A stretch of DNA of 64,000 bases, taken from NCBI GenBank assembly GCA_049841155.1, contig JASGHI010000003.1:1860001-1924000 (forward strand), written 5' to 3'. A model generated the notes under the pieces. It searched no databases and was not told the origin of the DNA. It saw nothing but the letters and a program-made list of their open reading frames with translations. This document shows, piece after piece, positions 1 to 7,790 of this stretch (its first letter is position 1; every line of letters starts with the position of its first letter). The translations under genes were made by a program, and so were the position numbers. The stretch is from ZC4RG30 sp049841155 (lineage in GTDB: Bacteria; Pseudomonadota; Gammaproteobacteria; Steroidobacterales; Steroidobacteraceae).

Positions 1-1
1 C

Positions 2-352
2 CACGTGGTGGGAGAAGCTCTGGCGGACGAGCAGCGCCACGAGGTGACATTCGATCCGCAGCAGCCGCTGCCCGGAGCCGAGCTGTACTGGAAGAGCGGT
101 GGGGATGACGCCGAAGAACTGGCCGTTCAGGAGGATGTGCAACAGGCGCTAGCGCAGCTCCCGAAGAACCATCTCACGGCGCTGATGCTGGTAGAGGGCC
201 ACGGTCTTTCCTACAAGGAAGCGGCGAAGATCAGTGGCTTCACGCCCAGCACGATCGCCACCTACGTGATGCATGGACGGGCCGCGCTCAAGCTCGCGCT
301 GGACGACAGCCAGAGCGCGCGCCGGCGCGACCACAAAGGCCCGGCGCGATGA
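2..352 (+). CDS. ECF-type RNA polymerase sigma factor, C-terminal part (partial)
   Basis: The reading frame is open at the left edge, so the 5' end and sigma region 2 lie outside the window. What remains is the end of the region 2-4 linker and a region 4 helix-turn-helix: a run like ALAQLPKNHLTAL followed by GLSYKEAAKISGFTPSTIA, the usual -35-recognition helix of sigma-70 family proteins. The stop codon overlaps the start of the FecR-like gene by 4 nt (ATGA), so the two are translationally coupled. That is the standard arrangement for a FecI/FecR-type cell-surface signalling pair, in which the sigma factor is held by the membrane anti-sigma protein. No TonB receptor follows, so the partner, if any, is upstream or elsewhere. 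Confidence 0.85.
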   Translation, partial: HVVGEALADEQRHEVTFDPQQPLPGAELYWKSGGDDAEELAVQEDVQQALAQLPKNHLTALMLVEGHGLSYKEAAKISGFTPSTIATYVMHGRAALKLALDDSQSARRRDHKGPAR

Positions 353-1413
353 GCATGCAGCAGCAGATCGACCGGCTCATCGCCTGCCGGGCCGCGGAAT
401 GGTACGAGCTGCTCAGAAACGGCGGCGCTCACGTGGAGGAGAAGGTACGGGCCGAGTTCGTCGACTGGATCTGCGAGTCGCCACGCCACATGGAGGCATT
501 TCTTGCCGTCGCCGCAAGCGTATCCTTCATCCGTGGAGCGCTGGCACAGGACCGCTTCGATCTGCAGCAGCATCTGCAGACCGCGACTGCCGACGTCGTG
601 ACGCTGCCGGGAACAACCACAGGCCGGCCGGCAAGCCCGCCGGCCGTGCGGGTTCGCCGGTTCCGGCGGGGATGGTACGCCGCCGCGGCAGCTGTGGGCA
701 TCCTTGCCATTGGCACCCTGATCTGGTCCGCCCGCCCGACGGTTGAACACTTCGAGACCGCTATCGGCGAACAAAGGACCTTGCAGCTGGCAGAAGGGTC
801 CATCGTCAATCTCAATGCCCTATCGCGAATCACGGTGCGTTTCGACGACTCCCGGCGGCAGATCGTGCTCGAACGGGGGGAAGCGACATTTAAGGTCATG
901 CACAATGCCACTCGGCCCTTCAGCGTATATGCGCACGGCGCCGTGGTGGAAGCCGTGGGTACGCAGTTCAATGTCTACGCCCGCCACGATGGCGCCACTA
1001 CCGTTGCAGTGCTGGAAGGCAAGGTGCGTGTATCCGACGAAATGGTGTCCATGGCTCGGCCGCCGGCTGAGCCCATGGCGCTCATGGCCGGGCAGGTGGC
1101 CAGCATCCGGCCCGACGGCCGGATAGAACGACAGACGGACATGGATGCCATGGAAGCCATCGCGTGGCAGCAGCGCATCCTCATCTTCAAGCGCACGTCG
1201 CTGGAAGACATCGTCACGGAGTTCAACCGCTACAACAAGTCCGTGCAGTTCGAGCTGGAGAACATAGAACCAGGCTCATTGCGGTTCACCGGCATATTCA
1301 GCGCCGACGACCCTCAGTCGCTGGCGGATGTGCTGATGCGCGAACCGGACCTCCGGGTCAGGCGGCGACAGAACGCCATCGTCATCATCGGCGTCGGAGT
1401 CCGGCGCCTCTGA
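349..1413 (+). CDS. FecR-family anti-sigma / sigma regulator
   Basis: This 354-residue inner-membrane protein has the three-part layout of FecR regulators. A cytoplasmic N-terminal sigma-binding segment (about residues 5-55, with AAEWYELL and SPRHMEAFLA) is followed by one transmembrane helix (about 108-128). The periplasmic FecR domain spans about 135-240 (with LAEGSIVNLNALSRI and VEAVGTQFNVYA). A C-terminal STN-like segment (about 265-350) contains RTSLEDIVTEFNRYN and ends in LRFTGIFSADDPQSL. Proteins of this type relay a signal from a TonB-dependent outer-membrane receptor to the cognate sigma factor. The start overlaps the sigma gene stop by 4 nt. The gene ends 15 nt before the convergent MFS gene, so the unit stops here. 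Confidence 0.88.
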   Translation: MSMQQQIDRLIACRAAEWYELLRNGGAHVEEKVRAEFVDWICESPRHMEAFLAVAASVSFIRGALAQDRFDLQQHLQTATADVVTLPGTTTGRPASPPAVRVRRFRRGWYAAAAAVGILAIGTLIWSARPTVEHFETAIGEQRTLQLAEGSIVNLNALSRITVRFDDSRRQIVLERGEATFKVMHNATRPFSVYAHGAVVEAVGTQFNVYARHDGATTVAVLEGKVRVSDEMVSMARPPAEPMALMAGQVASIRPDGRIERQTDMDAMEAIAWQQRILIFKRTSLEDIVTEFNRYNKSVQFELENIEPGSLRFTGIFSADDPQSLADVLMREPDLRVRRRQNAIVIIGVGVRRL

Positions 1414-1428
1414 CGCCGGGCCGGCCAG

Positions 1429-2673
1429 TCACACCGCCCGGCGCCGCGCGAGCGTCGACCCGGTGTGCCAGGACAGAAACGCGAGCAGCGCGCCGGCCAG
1501 GGAGAGCCACGCCAGCAACCGCAGGTCGCCGTGGGCCACCGGCGCGATCATGCCCATAGCAATGCCTCCGACGCTCAGCGCCACGAACGACTGCACCGAG
1601 GCCGCGGCACCACGTGCCTCCGGATGCATGTCGAGCATCTGCAGCGACAGCACCGGGAAGGTGATCTGGGTGCCGAGTGCCATCAGGAACCACATGACCT
1701 GCACCGCGGGAATGGGGACCGGCCCCAGCATCGTCTGCAGCAGCGCACCCGCAGCGGCGGTCGCGCCCAACAGGCCGAAGCCGTACAGCAGCTGCCGGCT
1801 GCGCGGTACGCGGCCGGCCATCCGGCCACCGACGAACGAAGCGGCCACGAACCCGCATACCACGGGAATGAAGATGTAGTGGAACTGGGTCTCCTTCAGA
1901 TGCCAGGTGTCCAGGATGATCGCCGGCGCCGCGCCCACATAGATGAACATCGAGGCCATGCCGAGGCCGGCTGCCAGCGCGAGCAGGAAGAACGCCGGAC
2001 CGGAGCCCACGCGCCAGCAGCTGCGGATCAGCAACAGGGGATGAAAAGGCGTGCGCTGCCGGCGCGGCAGGGTTTCGGGAAACAGCAGCAGACAAGTCAG
2101 CGCCAGCATCAGGCCGACGACGAACAGCATGCCGAACACCCAGCGCCAGCCCAGCGCCACATGCACCCAGCCGCCGATGATGGGGGCCGCCGCCGGCGCC
2201 AGCGAGAACACCAGCATGGTGCTGCTCATCAGCCGCTGCGCATTGGCGCCCTCGAACATGTCGCGCACCACGGCGCGCGCCACAGTGGGTCCGATGCCGG
2301 CAGCGAGGCCCTGCAGTACGCGGCAGAACAGCAGTGTGGCGAAGGTGGGCGCGAGGAAACAGCCGATGCAGCCGACGGTGTAGAGCACCAGCCCGCCGAT
2401 CACCACGCGGCGGCGCCCCAGCGCATCCGACAGCGGCCCGTGCACCAGCGAGAACAGCGCAAAGGGCAGCAGGTAGGCGGTGATGATCTGCTGCACTTCC
2501 CACGCGGTGAGGCCGAATTCCGCCGCGATCGTCGAAAAGGACGGCAGGAAGGTGTCGATGGACAGCGGACTGATCATCGACAGGCTGGCAAGCAGCAGTG
2601 TGATCCCGAGCGCGGGTCGGCCGCGCGCGTTGGTGACCTTCAGTCTCAATGACCCTCCCGGCACGTCAGCCAT
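1429..2673 (-). CDS. Bcr/CflA-type MFS drug/metabolite exporter
   Basis: A 414-residue polytopic membrane protein with about 12 hydrophobic helices. The loop 2-3 motif GPLSDALGRRRV is the major facilitator motif A, and the opening (SMISPLSIDTFLPSFSTIAAEFG) is characteristic of the Bcr/CflA subgroup of proton-driven exporters. The ATG start lies 8 nt inside the end of trpA (GCATGGCTGAC context), so it is read as the last gene of the trp operon and is probably coupled to it. The substrate cannot be told from sequence. The position suggests export of tryptophan-pathway metabolites or a related aromatic compound, but Bcr-type proteins also export drugs and cysteine, so this is inference. Confidence 0.85.
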   Translation of the reverse strand: MADVPGGSLRLKVTNARGRPALGITLLLASLSMISPLSIDTFLPSFSTIAAEFGLTAWEVQQIITAYLLPFALFSLVHGPLSDALGRRRVVIGGLVLYTVGCIGCFLAPTFATLLFCRVLQGLAAGIGPTVARAVVRDMFEGANAQRLMSSTMLVFSLAPAAAPIIGGWVHVALGWRWVFGMLFVVGLMLALTCLLLFPETLPRRQRTPFHPLLLIRSCWRVGSGPAFFLLALAAGLGMASMFIYVGAAPAIILDTWHLKETQFHYIFIPVVCGFVAASFVGGRMAGRVPRSRQLLYGFGLLGATAAAGALLQTMLGPVPIPAVQVMWFLMALGTQITFPVLSLQMLDMHPEARGAAASVQSFVALSVGGIAMGMIAPVAHGDLRLLAWLSLAGALLAFLSWHTGSTLARRRAV

Positions 2674-3448
2674 GCAGGCGGCGCAGCAGTTCGATGGTGG
2701 ACTCGCCCTTCTCCAGGGCCTCGATCACGGCAGAACCCACCACCACGCCATCGACATGCGGCGCCAGTGCCGCCACCTGCGCATGGGCACGGATGCCGAA
2801 GCCCGCACAGACCGGCACCGGCGAGAGCTGGCGCACGCGATCCAGATAGTCCAGCGTCTCCTGCGACACGCCGCCGGCACCGCCCACCGAACGGCCGGTG
2901 GTGCCCGTCATCGATACGGCATACACGAACCCCTGCGCGCCGCGGCACAGCGCTTCCAGCCGCGCCTGCGGCGTGACCGGCGTGACCATGCGGATCATCG
3001 CAATGCCATGGGCGCCCAGCGCCTTCTCGAACGGTCCGCTCTCCTCCATGGGCAGGTCCGGCACGATGAAACCGCAGATGCCCGCGGCGGCTGCGTCCTG
3101 CGCCAGCCGCGGCAGGCCATAGGCCAGCATGGGATTGAAGTAGCCCATGAACACCAGCTGCGCCTTCAATTTCGGCAGTGACTGCAGCGTGTCGAAGATC
3201 CAGGCCAGGTTCACGCCCTGCGCCAGCGCCACTTCGCTGGAACGCTGGATGGTCACGCCATCGGCCATGGGATCGGTGAAAGGTACGCCGATCTCGACCA
3301 CGTCGGCCTCGGCGGCAACCGCCAGAAGTTCCTCGCGGAAGCGCTCCTTCGTGGGGAATCCGGCCGTGAGGAACACCACCACGGCCACGCGTTCGCGGCG
3401 CACGGCGCGCAGCGCATCACTCAACTTCTGCGCGGGAGTGGAGTTCAC
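2666..3448 (-). CDS. trpA: Tryptophan synthase alpha subunit
   Basis: TrpA cleaves indole-3-glycerol phosphate to indole and glyceraldehyde 3-phosphate and channels indole to TrpB. The protein is 260 residues, close to the usual 265-270. Glu52 and Asp63 in VEIGVPFTDPMADG match the two catalytic acids of the family. The GTG start at 3448 is chosen over a longer open frame: a GGAGGT Shine-Dalgarno lies 6 nt upstream, and the start overlaps the trpB stop as GTGA, like every other junction in this operon. The end overlaps the MFS gene by 8 nt. Confidence 0.96.
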   Translation of the reverse strand: MNSTPAQKLSDALRAVRRERVAVVVFLTAGFPTKERFREELLAVAAEADVVEIGVPFTDPMADGVTIQRSSEVALAQGVNLAWIFDTLQSLPKLKAQLVFMGYFNPMLAYGLPRLAQDAAAAGICGFIVPDLPMEESGPFEKALGAHGIAMIRMVTPVTPQARLEALCRGAQGFVYAVSMTGTTGRSVGGAGGVSQETLDYLDRVRQLSPVPVCAGFGIRAHAQVAALAPHVDGVVVGSAVIEALEKGESTIELLRRLHG

Positions 3449-4695
3449 GGCTGCACCTCCTGACGCGCCAGCAGTGTGGATTGCAGCGTGGGCATGTCCT
3501 TGTCGCCGCGGCCCGAAAGCCCCACGAGAATGCGTTTGCCCGGATGACGGCGCGCCAGCTCGCGCGCGCCCCACAGCGCATGCGCGCTTTCCAGCGCCGG
3601 CAGTACGCCTTCATAGGTGCTGCATTCGAGCACGCAGTCCAGCGCGTCCTGATCCAGCGCACTAAAGTATTCCGCGCGCCCGATGTCGCGCAGCAGCACA
3701 TGCTCGGGACCGACGCCCGAATAGTCGAGGCCGGCGGATACCGAATGCGTCTCCTGCACCTGGCCGTTCTCGTCCTGCAGCAGCAGCGAATAAGTGCCAT
3801 GCAGCACGCCGGGCCGGCCGCCGGCCATGCGCGCGGCGTTGTCGCCGAGCCCCGGACCGCGTCCACCGGCTTCCACGCCATAGATCTTCACCGACGCATC
3901 GCCAAGGAAGGCCTGGAACAGGCCGATGGCATTGGAGCCGCCGCCCACGCAGGCCACGAGAACATCGGGCAGGCCACCGGTGCGCTCCAGCATCTGCGCA
4001 CGGGCTTCGCGGCCAATGATGGCCTGCAGCTCGCGCACCAGATAGGGATAGGGATGCGGCCCCAGTGCGGAACCGAAGCAGTAGAAGGTGTTCTGCGGAT
4101 CGGCCACCCAGTCGCGGAAGGCCTCGTCGATGGCGGCGCGCAGCGTGCGCTCGCCGCTGGTGACGGGAACCACTGTAGTGCCCATCAGCCGCATGCGGCC
4201 GACATTCGGCGCCTGGCGCGCCATGTCCACCTCGCCCATGTACACGGTGCAGGGCAGGCCCACGCGGGCGCAGGCCGCGGCCGTCGCCACGCCATGCTGG
4301 CCGGCACCGGTCTCGGCCACCACGCGTTTCGCGCCCATGCGGCGCGCGATCAGCACCTGGCCCAGCGCATTGTTGATCTTGTGGGCACCGGTGTGCGCCA
4401 GGTCCTCGCGCTTGAACCACAGCTCGGCGCCCCAGCGCCGGCTGAGGTTGCGCATGGGCGACAATGCCGTAGGGCGTCCCACCCAGTCGCGCAGTTCCGC
4501 ATTCAGCTCATCGCGGAATTCCCTGGAGGGCAGGATTTCCTTCACCGCCGCTTCCAAGCGGTCGAAGGCCGGCACCAGCGTCTCGGGAATGTAGCGGCCG
4601 CCGTAGGGCCCGAACCGGCCCTGCGCATCGGGCAGCTTGCCGGCCAGCAAAGCAGCCAGCAGCCGGTCGGCCTCGGCCTTGTCCATTGCAGTCAT
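3445..4695 (-). CDS. trpB: Tryptophan synthase beta subunit
   Basis: TrpB is the PLP enzyme that joins indole and serine to make tryptophan. The 416-residue protein has the classical beta-chain layout. Lys106 in HTGAHKINNALGQ is the PLP lysine, and VGGGSNAIG is the phosphate-binding glycine loop. The N-terminus (FGPYGGRYIPETL) is the usual TrpB1 signature. The start ATG overlaps the trpF stop by 4 nt (ATGA). A second in-frame ATG three codons later is possible, but the overlap favours the first. It lies directly before trpA, so the two subunits are made together. Confidence 0.97.
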   Translation of the reverse strand: MTAMDKAEADRLLAALLAGKLPDAQGRFGPYGGRYIPETLVPAFDRLEAAVKEILPSREFRDELNAELRDWVGRPTALSPMRNLSRRWGAELWFKREDLAHTGAHKINNALGQVLIARRMGAKRVVAETGAGQHGVATAAACARVGLPCTVYMGEVDMARQAPNVGRMRLMGTTVVPVTSGERTLRAAIDEAFRDWVADPQNTFYCFGSALGPHPYPYLVRELQAIIGREARAQMLERTGGLPDVLVACVGGGSNAIGLFQAFLGDASVKIYGVEAGGRGPGLGDNAARMAGGRPGVLHGTYSLLLQDENGQVQETHSVSAGLDYSGVGPEHVLLRDIGRAEYFSALDQDALDCVLECSTYEGVLPALESAHALWGARELARRHPGKRILVGLSGRGDKDMPTLQSTLLARQEVQP

Positions 4696-5318
4696 CTTGA
4701 ACTCACTCCGCTTCCGGACTGCGCGAATGCCGCGCGCGCCCGGGATACAAACGATTCGATCAGCGCCGGGCTCTTGCGGCCCGGCGATTCCTCAACTCCG
4801 CTCGACACGTCCACACCGAAGGGGCGCACGCCGGCAATCGCCTCGCCGACATTGGCGGGCGACAAGCCCCCCGCAAGGATCAGCTCGCAGCGGCCGGCCA
4901 ATGCACGCGCAGCGCTCCAGTCCGCCACCTGCCCGGTGCCGCTGCGCGGCCCTTCGAACAGCAGGCGCGGGCGTGTGCCCAGGCCGGACACCGCGTCCGC
5001 CGTCGGTGCACCGCGCAGCACCGGCCATGCGGTGACACCGGAGGGCAGTTCGATGCCCGCGAGATCGCCATGATCTGTCTGCAGCACGTCGGGTGCGAAG
5101 GTGCGGAACACTTCTTCGAGCAATTCCGGCGCCGGATGCTGCGTCACCGCCACGCACAGCGCGCGGCCGCGCGCCGGGCGCGCCAGCTCCAGCGCCTGCG
5201 CAGGCGTCACGCGCCGCACCGACGGCGCGAACACGAAGCCGATGGCATCGGCGCCGCAGGCCAGCGCCGCCTGCACCGCGCGCGCATCCGTCATGCCGCA
5301 TACCTTCACGAAGCTCAC
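4692..5318 (-). CDS. trpF: Phosphoribosylanthranilate isomerase
   Basis: TrpF performs the Amadori rearrangement of phosphoribosylanthranilate to CdRP, the step before TrpC. This is a free 208-residue (beta/alpha)8 protein, not fused to TrpC as in enterics. It has KVCGMTDARA at the N-terminus with the catalytic cysteine at residue 7, ADAIGFVFAPSVRRV, and FGVDVSSGVEESPG near the C-terminus carrying the phosphate-binding loop. Start and stop each overlap the neighbouring trp gene by 4 nt. Confidence 0.95.
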   Translation of the reverse strand: MSFVKVCGMTDARAVQAALACGADAIGFVFAPSVRRVTPAQALELARPARGRALCVAVTQHPAPELLEEVFRTFAPDVLQTDHGDLAGIELPSGVTAWPVLRGAPTADAVSGLGTRPRLLFEGPRSGTGQVADWSAARALAGRCELILAGGLSPANVGEAIAGVRPFGVDVSSGVEESPGRKSPALIESFVSRARAAFAQSGSGVSSR

Positions 5319-6148
5319 GGCCGGCGCGCTCCGCGCCCCGCAGCCAGCATCTGCCTCAGCAGCGCCGCAGGATCGGGAGCCGTCATGAGGCTGCTGCCGA
5401 TCAGCGCGAGCTCATAGCCGCAGGCCGCCAGACGCGCCGCATCCTCCGGCGTTGCAACACCGCTCTCGGCCACGCGCGGCCGCGTCGTGGGCAACAAGGG
5501 CAGCAGCGCTTCGAGCCGGCCCGGCACCACCTTCAGCGTGACGAGGTCGCGGCTGTTCACGCCGATGAGCAGCTGCGCGCCCTGCGCCTCAGGCGACCCA
5601 ATGAGCTCGCGCGCCACGGCAATGTCCGCCGCATCGAAGCACTCCACCAGCACGAACAATCCGAAGCGGCGCGCCGCCGCGACCAGCGCCGCGAGCTCGG
5701 CCCGCTGCAGCATGCGCACGATCACCAGGATGCCGCCCGCTCCCGCCAGCCGCGCCTCGGCGACCTGCCAGGGATCGACGAGAAAATCCTTGCGCATCGC
5801 GGGCACACCGCGGCCGGCCAGCGCGCGCGCCGCCTGCTCGAGGTGATCCAGCGAACCTTCGAAGCGGTCCGGCTCGGTGAGCACCGACACCGCGGCCGCG
5901 CCCGCCGCAGCGTAGCTGGCGACGCGCCCGGCCACATCCTCATCGCCACCCTTGAGCTGGCCCACGGCCGGCGAGCGCAGTTTCACTTCGGCGATGACAT
6001 CGAAACCTTGCGGCGACAGCGCAAGCGGCACCGGCGGCGGCATGCTCGAAGCCCAGCGCTCCAGTTCACTCTGGCTCATTCCCTGGCGCGCCAGCGCCAC
6101 GCGCTCGCGGCTGGCTTCGGCCATGGCCGCAAGAAAATCGCCGCTCAT
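5315..6148 (-). CDS. trpC: Indole-3-glycerol phosphate synthase
   Basis: TrpC closes the indole ring of CdRP with decarboxylation. The 277-residue protein shows the family motifs: EVKLRSPAVG (first catalytic lysine strand), MRKDFLVDPWQVAEA (second lysine), GVNSRDL, and VAESGVATPEDAARL. The ATG at 6148 is used because it overlaps the trpD stop by 4 nt (ATGA) and gives the normal N-terminus; a longer upstream open frame is only read-through inside trpD. The first motif is slightly divergent from the usual KxxSPSKG. Confidence 0.95.
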   Translation of the reverse strand: MSGDFLAAMAEASRERVALARQGMSQSELERWASSMPPPVPLALSPQGFDVIAEVKLRSPAVGQLKGGDEDVAGRVASYAAAGAAAVSVLTEPDRFEGSLDHLEQAARALAGRGVPAMRKDFLVDPWQVAEARLAGAGGILVIVRMLQRAELAALVAAARRFGLFVLVECFDAADIAVARELIGSPEAQGAQLLIGVNSRDLVTLKVVPGRLEALLPLLPTTRPRVAESGVATPEDAARLAACGYELALIGSSLMTAPDPAALLRQMLAAGRGARRP

Positions 6149-7185
6149 GCGCTCTCCCGCGAAAAGGCCGCAAGCCTGCCAAGCAAGGCAGCAGCGCGCC
6201 CGTCGTCGATGGCGGCATGGGCCTGCGCCATCGCGCTGTGCGCGTCCTGAGCGCGGCCCGTGACTTCCAGCGCCAGCGCCGCGCCCAGGCACAGTGCATC
6301 GCGGTGCGGGCCACGCTCCTCGCCCCGCAGCACGCGCGTGAGCGCCGCCGCGTTGAACGCCGCATCGCCGCCCAGCAGCGCATCTTCGGCACAGACCTCG
6401 ATGCCGTAGTCCGCCGGAGTGCGGCGCGACTCCCGCACCACGCCCGGCCGCACGTCCAGCAGCAGGAACGGCCCCAGAGGCGTCGGCTCATCCCAGCCGG
6501 CCGCACCATGCAGCACGAAGGCGCGCTCGATGGGCAGCCCCGAGACGGCCTGCGCCATCAGCCGCGCCGTGGGCTCGTTGTAGGCACCGATCACATGGAA
6601 CGGCGGCTCGGCGGGATTCGACAGCGGCCCCAGGATATTGAACACCGTGCGCACACCCAGCGCCGAGCGCACCGGGCCAATGGCCTTCATAGCCGGGTGA
6701 TAGTGCGGCGCGAACAGGAAGGTGAAGCCCGTGGCCGCAAGGCACTGCGCGGCGCGGCTTTCATCCAGCGGCAGCGGCAGGCCCAGCGCCTCCAGCACAT
6801 CGGCACTGCCTGCCTTGCTGGAAACCGAACGGTTGCCGTGCTTGATCACGGTGAGGCCTGCCGCCGCTGCCAGCAGCGCGGCGCCGGTGGAAAGATTGAA
6901 GCTGCCGGATTTGTCGCCGCCGGTGCCGACGATGTCGACGCTGCCCGCCGTCTGCGCAATGGCAGGCCGCCGCGCCAGCGAACGCATGCCCAGCGCAAAG
7001 CCGCGCAGTTCCTCCGGCGTCACGCCCTTGGCGCGCAGCGCCGCCAGCAGCGCACCAGCCAGCGCCGGCGGCAGTTCAGCTTCGGTGAGCCCGACCAGCA
7101 GCGCGCGCGCCTCATCGGTGGACAGGGCGCGGCCCTCGAGCAGCGTCTCCAGATAGCCGCGCATGACGGGCAGCGAGGCGCTCAT
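6145..7185 (-). CDS. trpD: Anthranilate phosphoribosyltransferase
   Basis: TrpD transfers phosphoribose from PRPP to anthranilate. It is a separate 346-residue protein with the PRPP-binding loop DIVGTGGDKSGSFNLST (GTGGD at residues 87-91). It also has the family segments KHGNRSVSSKAGSADVLEAL and NILGPLSNPA. Unlike in enteric bacteria it is not fused to TrpG. It overlaps trpG by 4 nt upstream and trpC by 4 nt downstream. Confidence 0.96.
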   Translation of the reverse strand: MSASLPVMRGYLETLLEGRALSTDEARALLVGLTEAELPPALAGALLAALRAKGVTPEELRGFALGMRSLARRPAIAQTAGSVDIVGTGGDKSGSFNLSTGAALLAAAAGLTVIKHGNRSVSSKAGSADVLEALGLPLPLDESRAAQCLAATGFTFLFAPHYHPAMKAIGPVRSALGVRTVFNILGPLSNPAEPPFHVIGAYNEPTARLMAQAVSGLPIERAFVLHGAAGWDEPTPLGPFLLLDVRPGVVRESRRTPADYGIEVCAEDALLGGDAAFNAAALTRVLRGEERGPHRDALCLGAALALEVTGRAQDAHSAMAQAHAAIDDGRAAALLGRLAAFSRESA

Positions 7186-7790
7186 GCCGCCTGCCTCAGC
7201 GCCGCGGTGAGCTTGAGGAAATTGCCCATCAGCTGCGGCCCCTGCGGCGACAGCACGCTCTCGGGATGGAACTGCACGCCTTCGATGACGAAGCGGCGAT
7301 GCCGCACCGCCATGATCTCGCCCTCGGGCGTCATCGCGCTGACCTCCAGCTCCGCAGGCAGCGTGTCGGCCTGTGCGATGAGCGAGTGGTAACGGCCCAC
7401 CTCGCAGGGCTGCGGCAGGCCCTCGAACAGCGTGCGGCCGTCATGCTTCACCAGCGAGGTCTTGCCGTGCATGAGCCGCGGCGCACGCACCACTTCACCG
7501 CCGAAGGCTTCGACAATGGCCTGGTGGCCGAGGCAGACACCGAACACCGGCAGATGCCCTGCGAAAGCGCGGATCATCGCGATCGACACGCCGGCATTGC
7601 CCGGCACGCCGGGTCCCGGCGATATGCACAGATGCGTGAGGTCCAGCCGCCTCGCCTCCTCCACCGTGATGGCGTCGTTGCGCACCACGGTGACCTCGGC
7701 GCCCAGGATGAGGAAGGCCTGCACCAGGTTGTAGGTGAAGGAATCGTAGTTGTCGATCAGGAGCAGCCGCGGCTGCCGTGCTTCGCTCAC
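7182..7790 (-). CDS. trpG: Anthranilate synthase component II (glutamine amidotransferase)
   Basis: This class I glutamine amidotransferase supplies ammonia to TrpE. The 202-residue protein contains LLIDNYDSFTYNLVQ at the N-terminus, SPGPGVPGNAG, the nucleophile Cys86 in GVCLGHQAI, and the histidine/glutamate pair in VQFHPESVLS. In some bacteria the same subunit also serves p-aminobenzoate synthase (PabA), which cannot be excluded, but its position inside the trp operon makes TrpG the main role. The start overlaps the trpE stop by 4 nt. Confidence 0.95.
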   Translation of the reverse strand: MSEARQPRLLLIDNYDSFTYNLVQAFLILGAEVTVVRNDAITVEEARRLDLTHLCISPGPGVPGNAGVSIAMIRAFAGHLPVFGVCLGHQAIVEAFGGEVVRAPRLMHGKTSLVKHDGRTLFEGLPQPCEVGRYHSLIAQADTLPAELEVSAMTPEGEIMAVRHRRFVIEGVQFHPESVLSPQGPQLMGNFLKLTAALRQAA

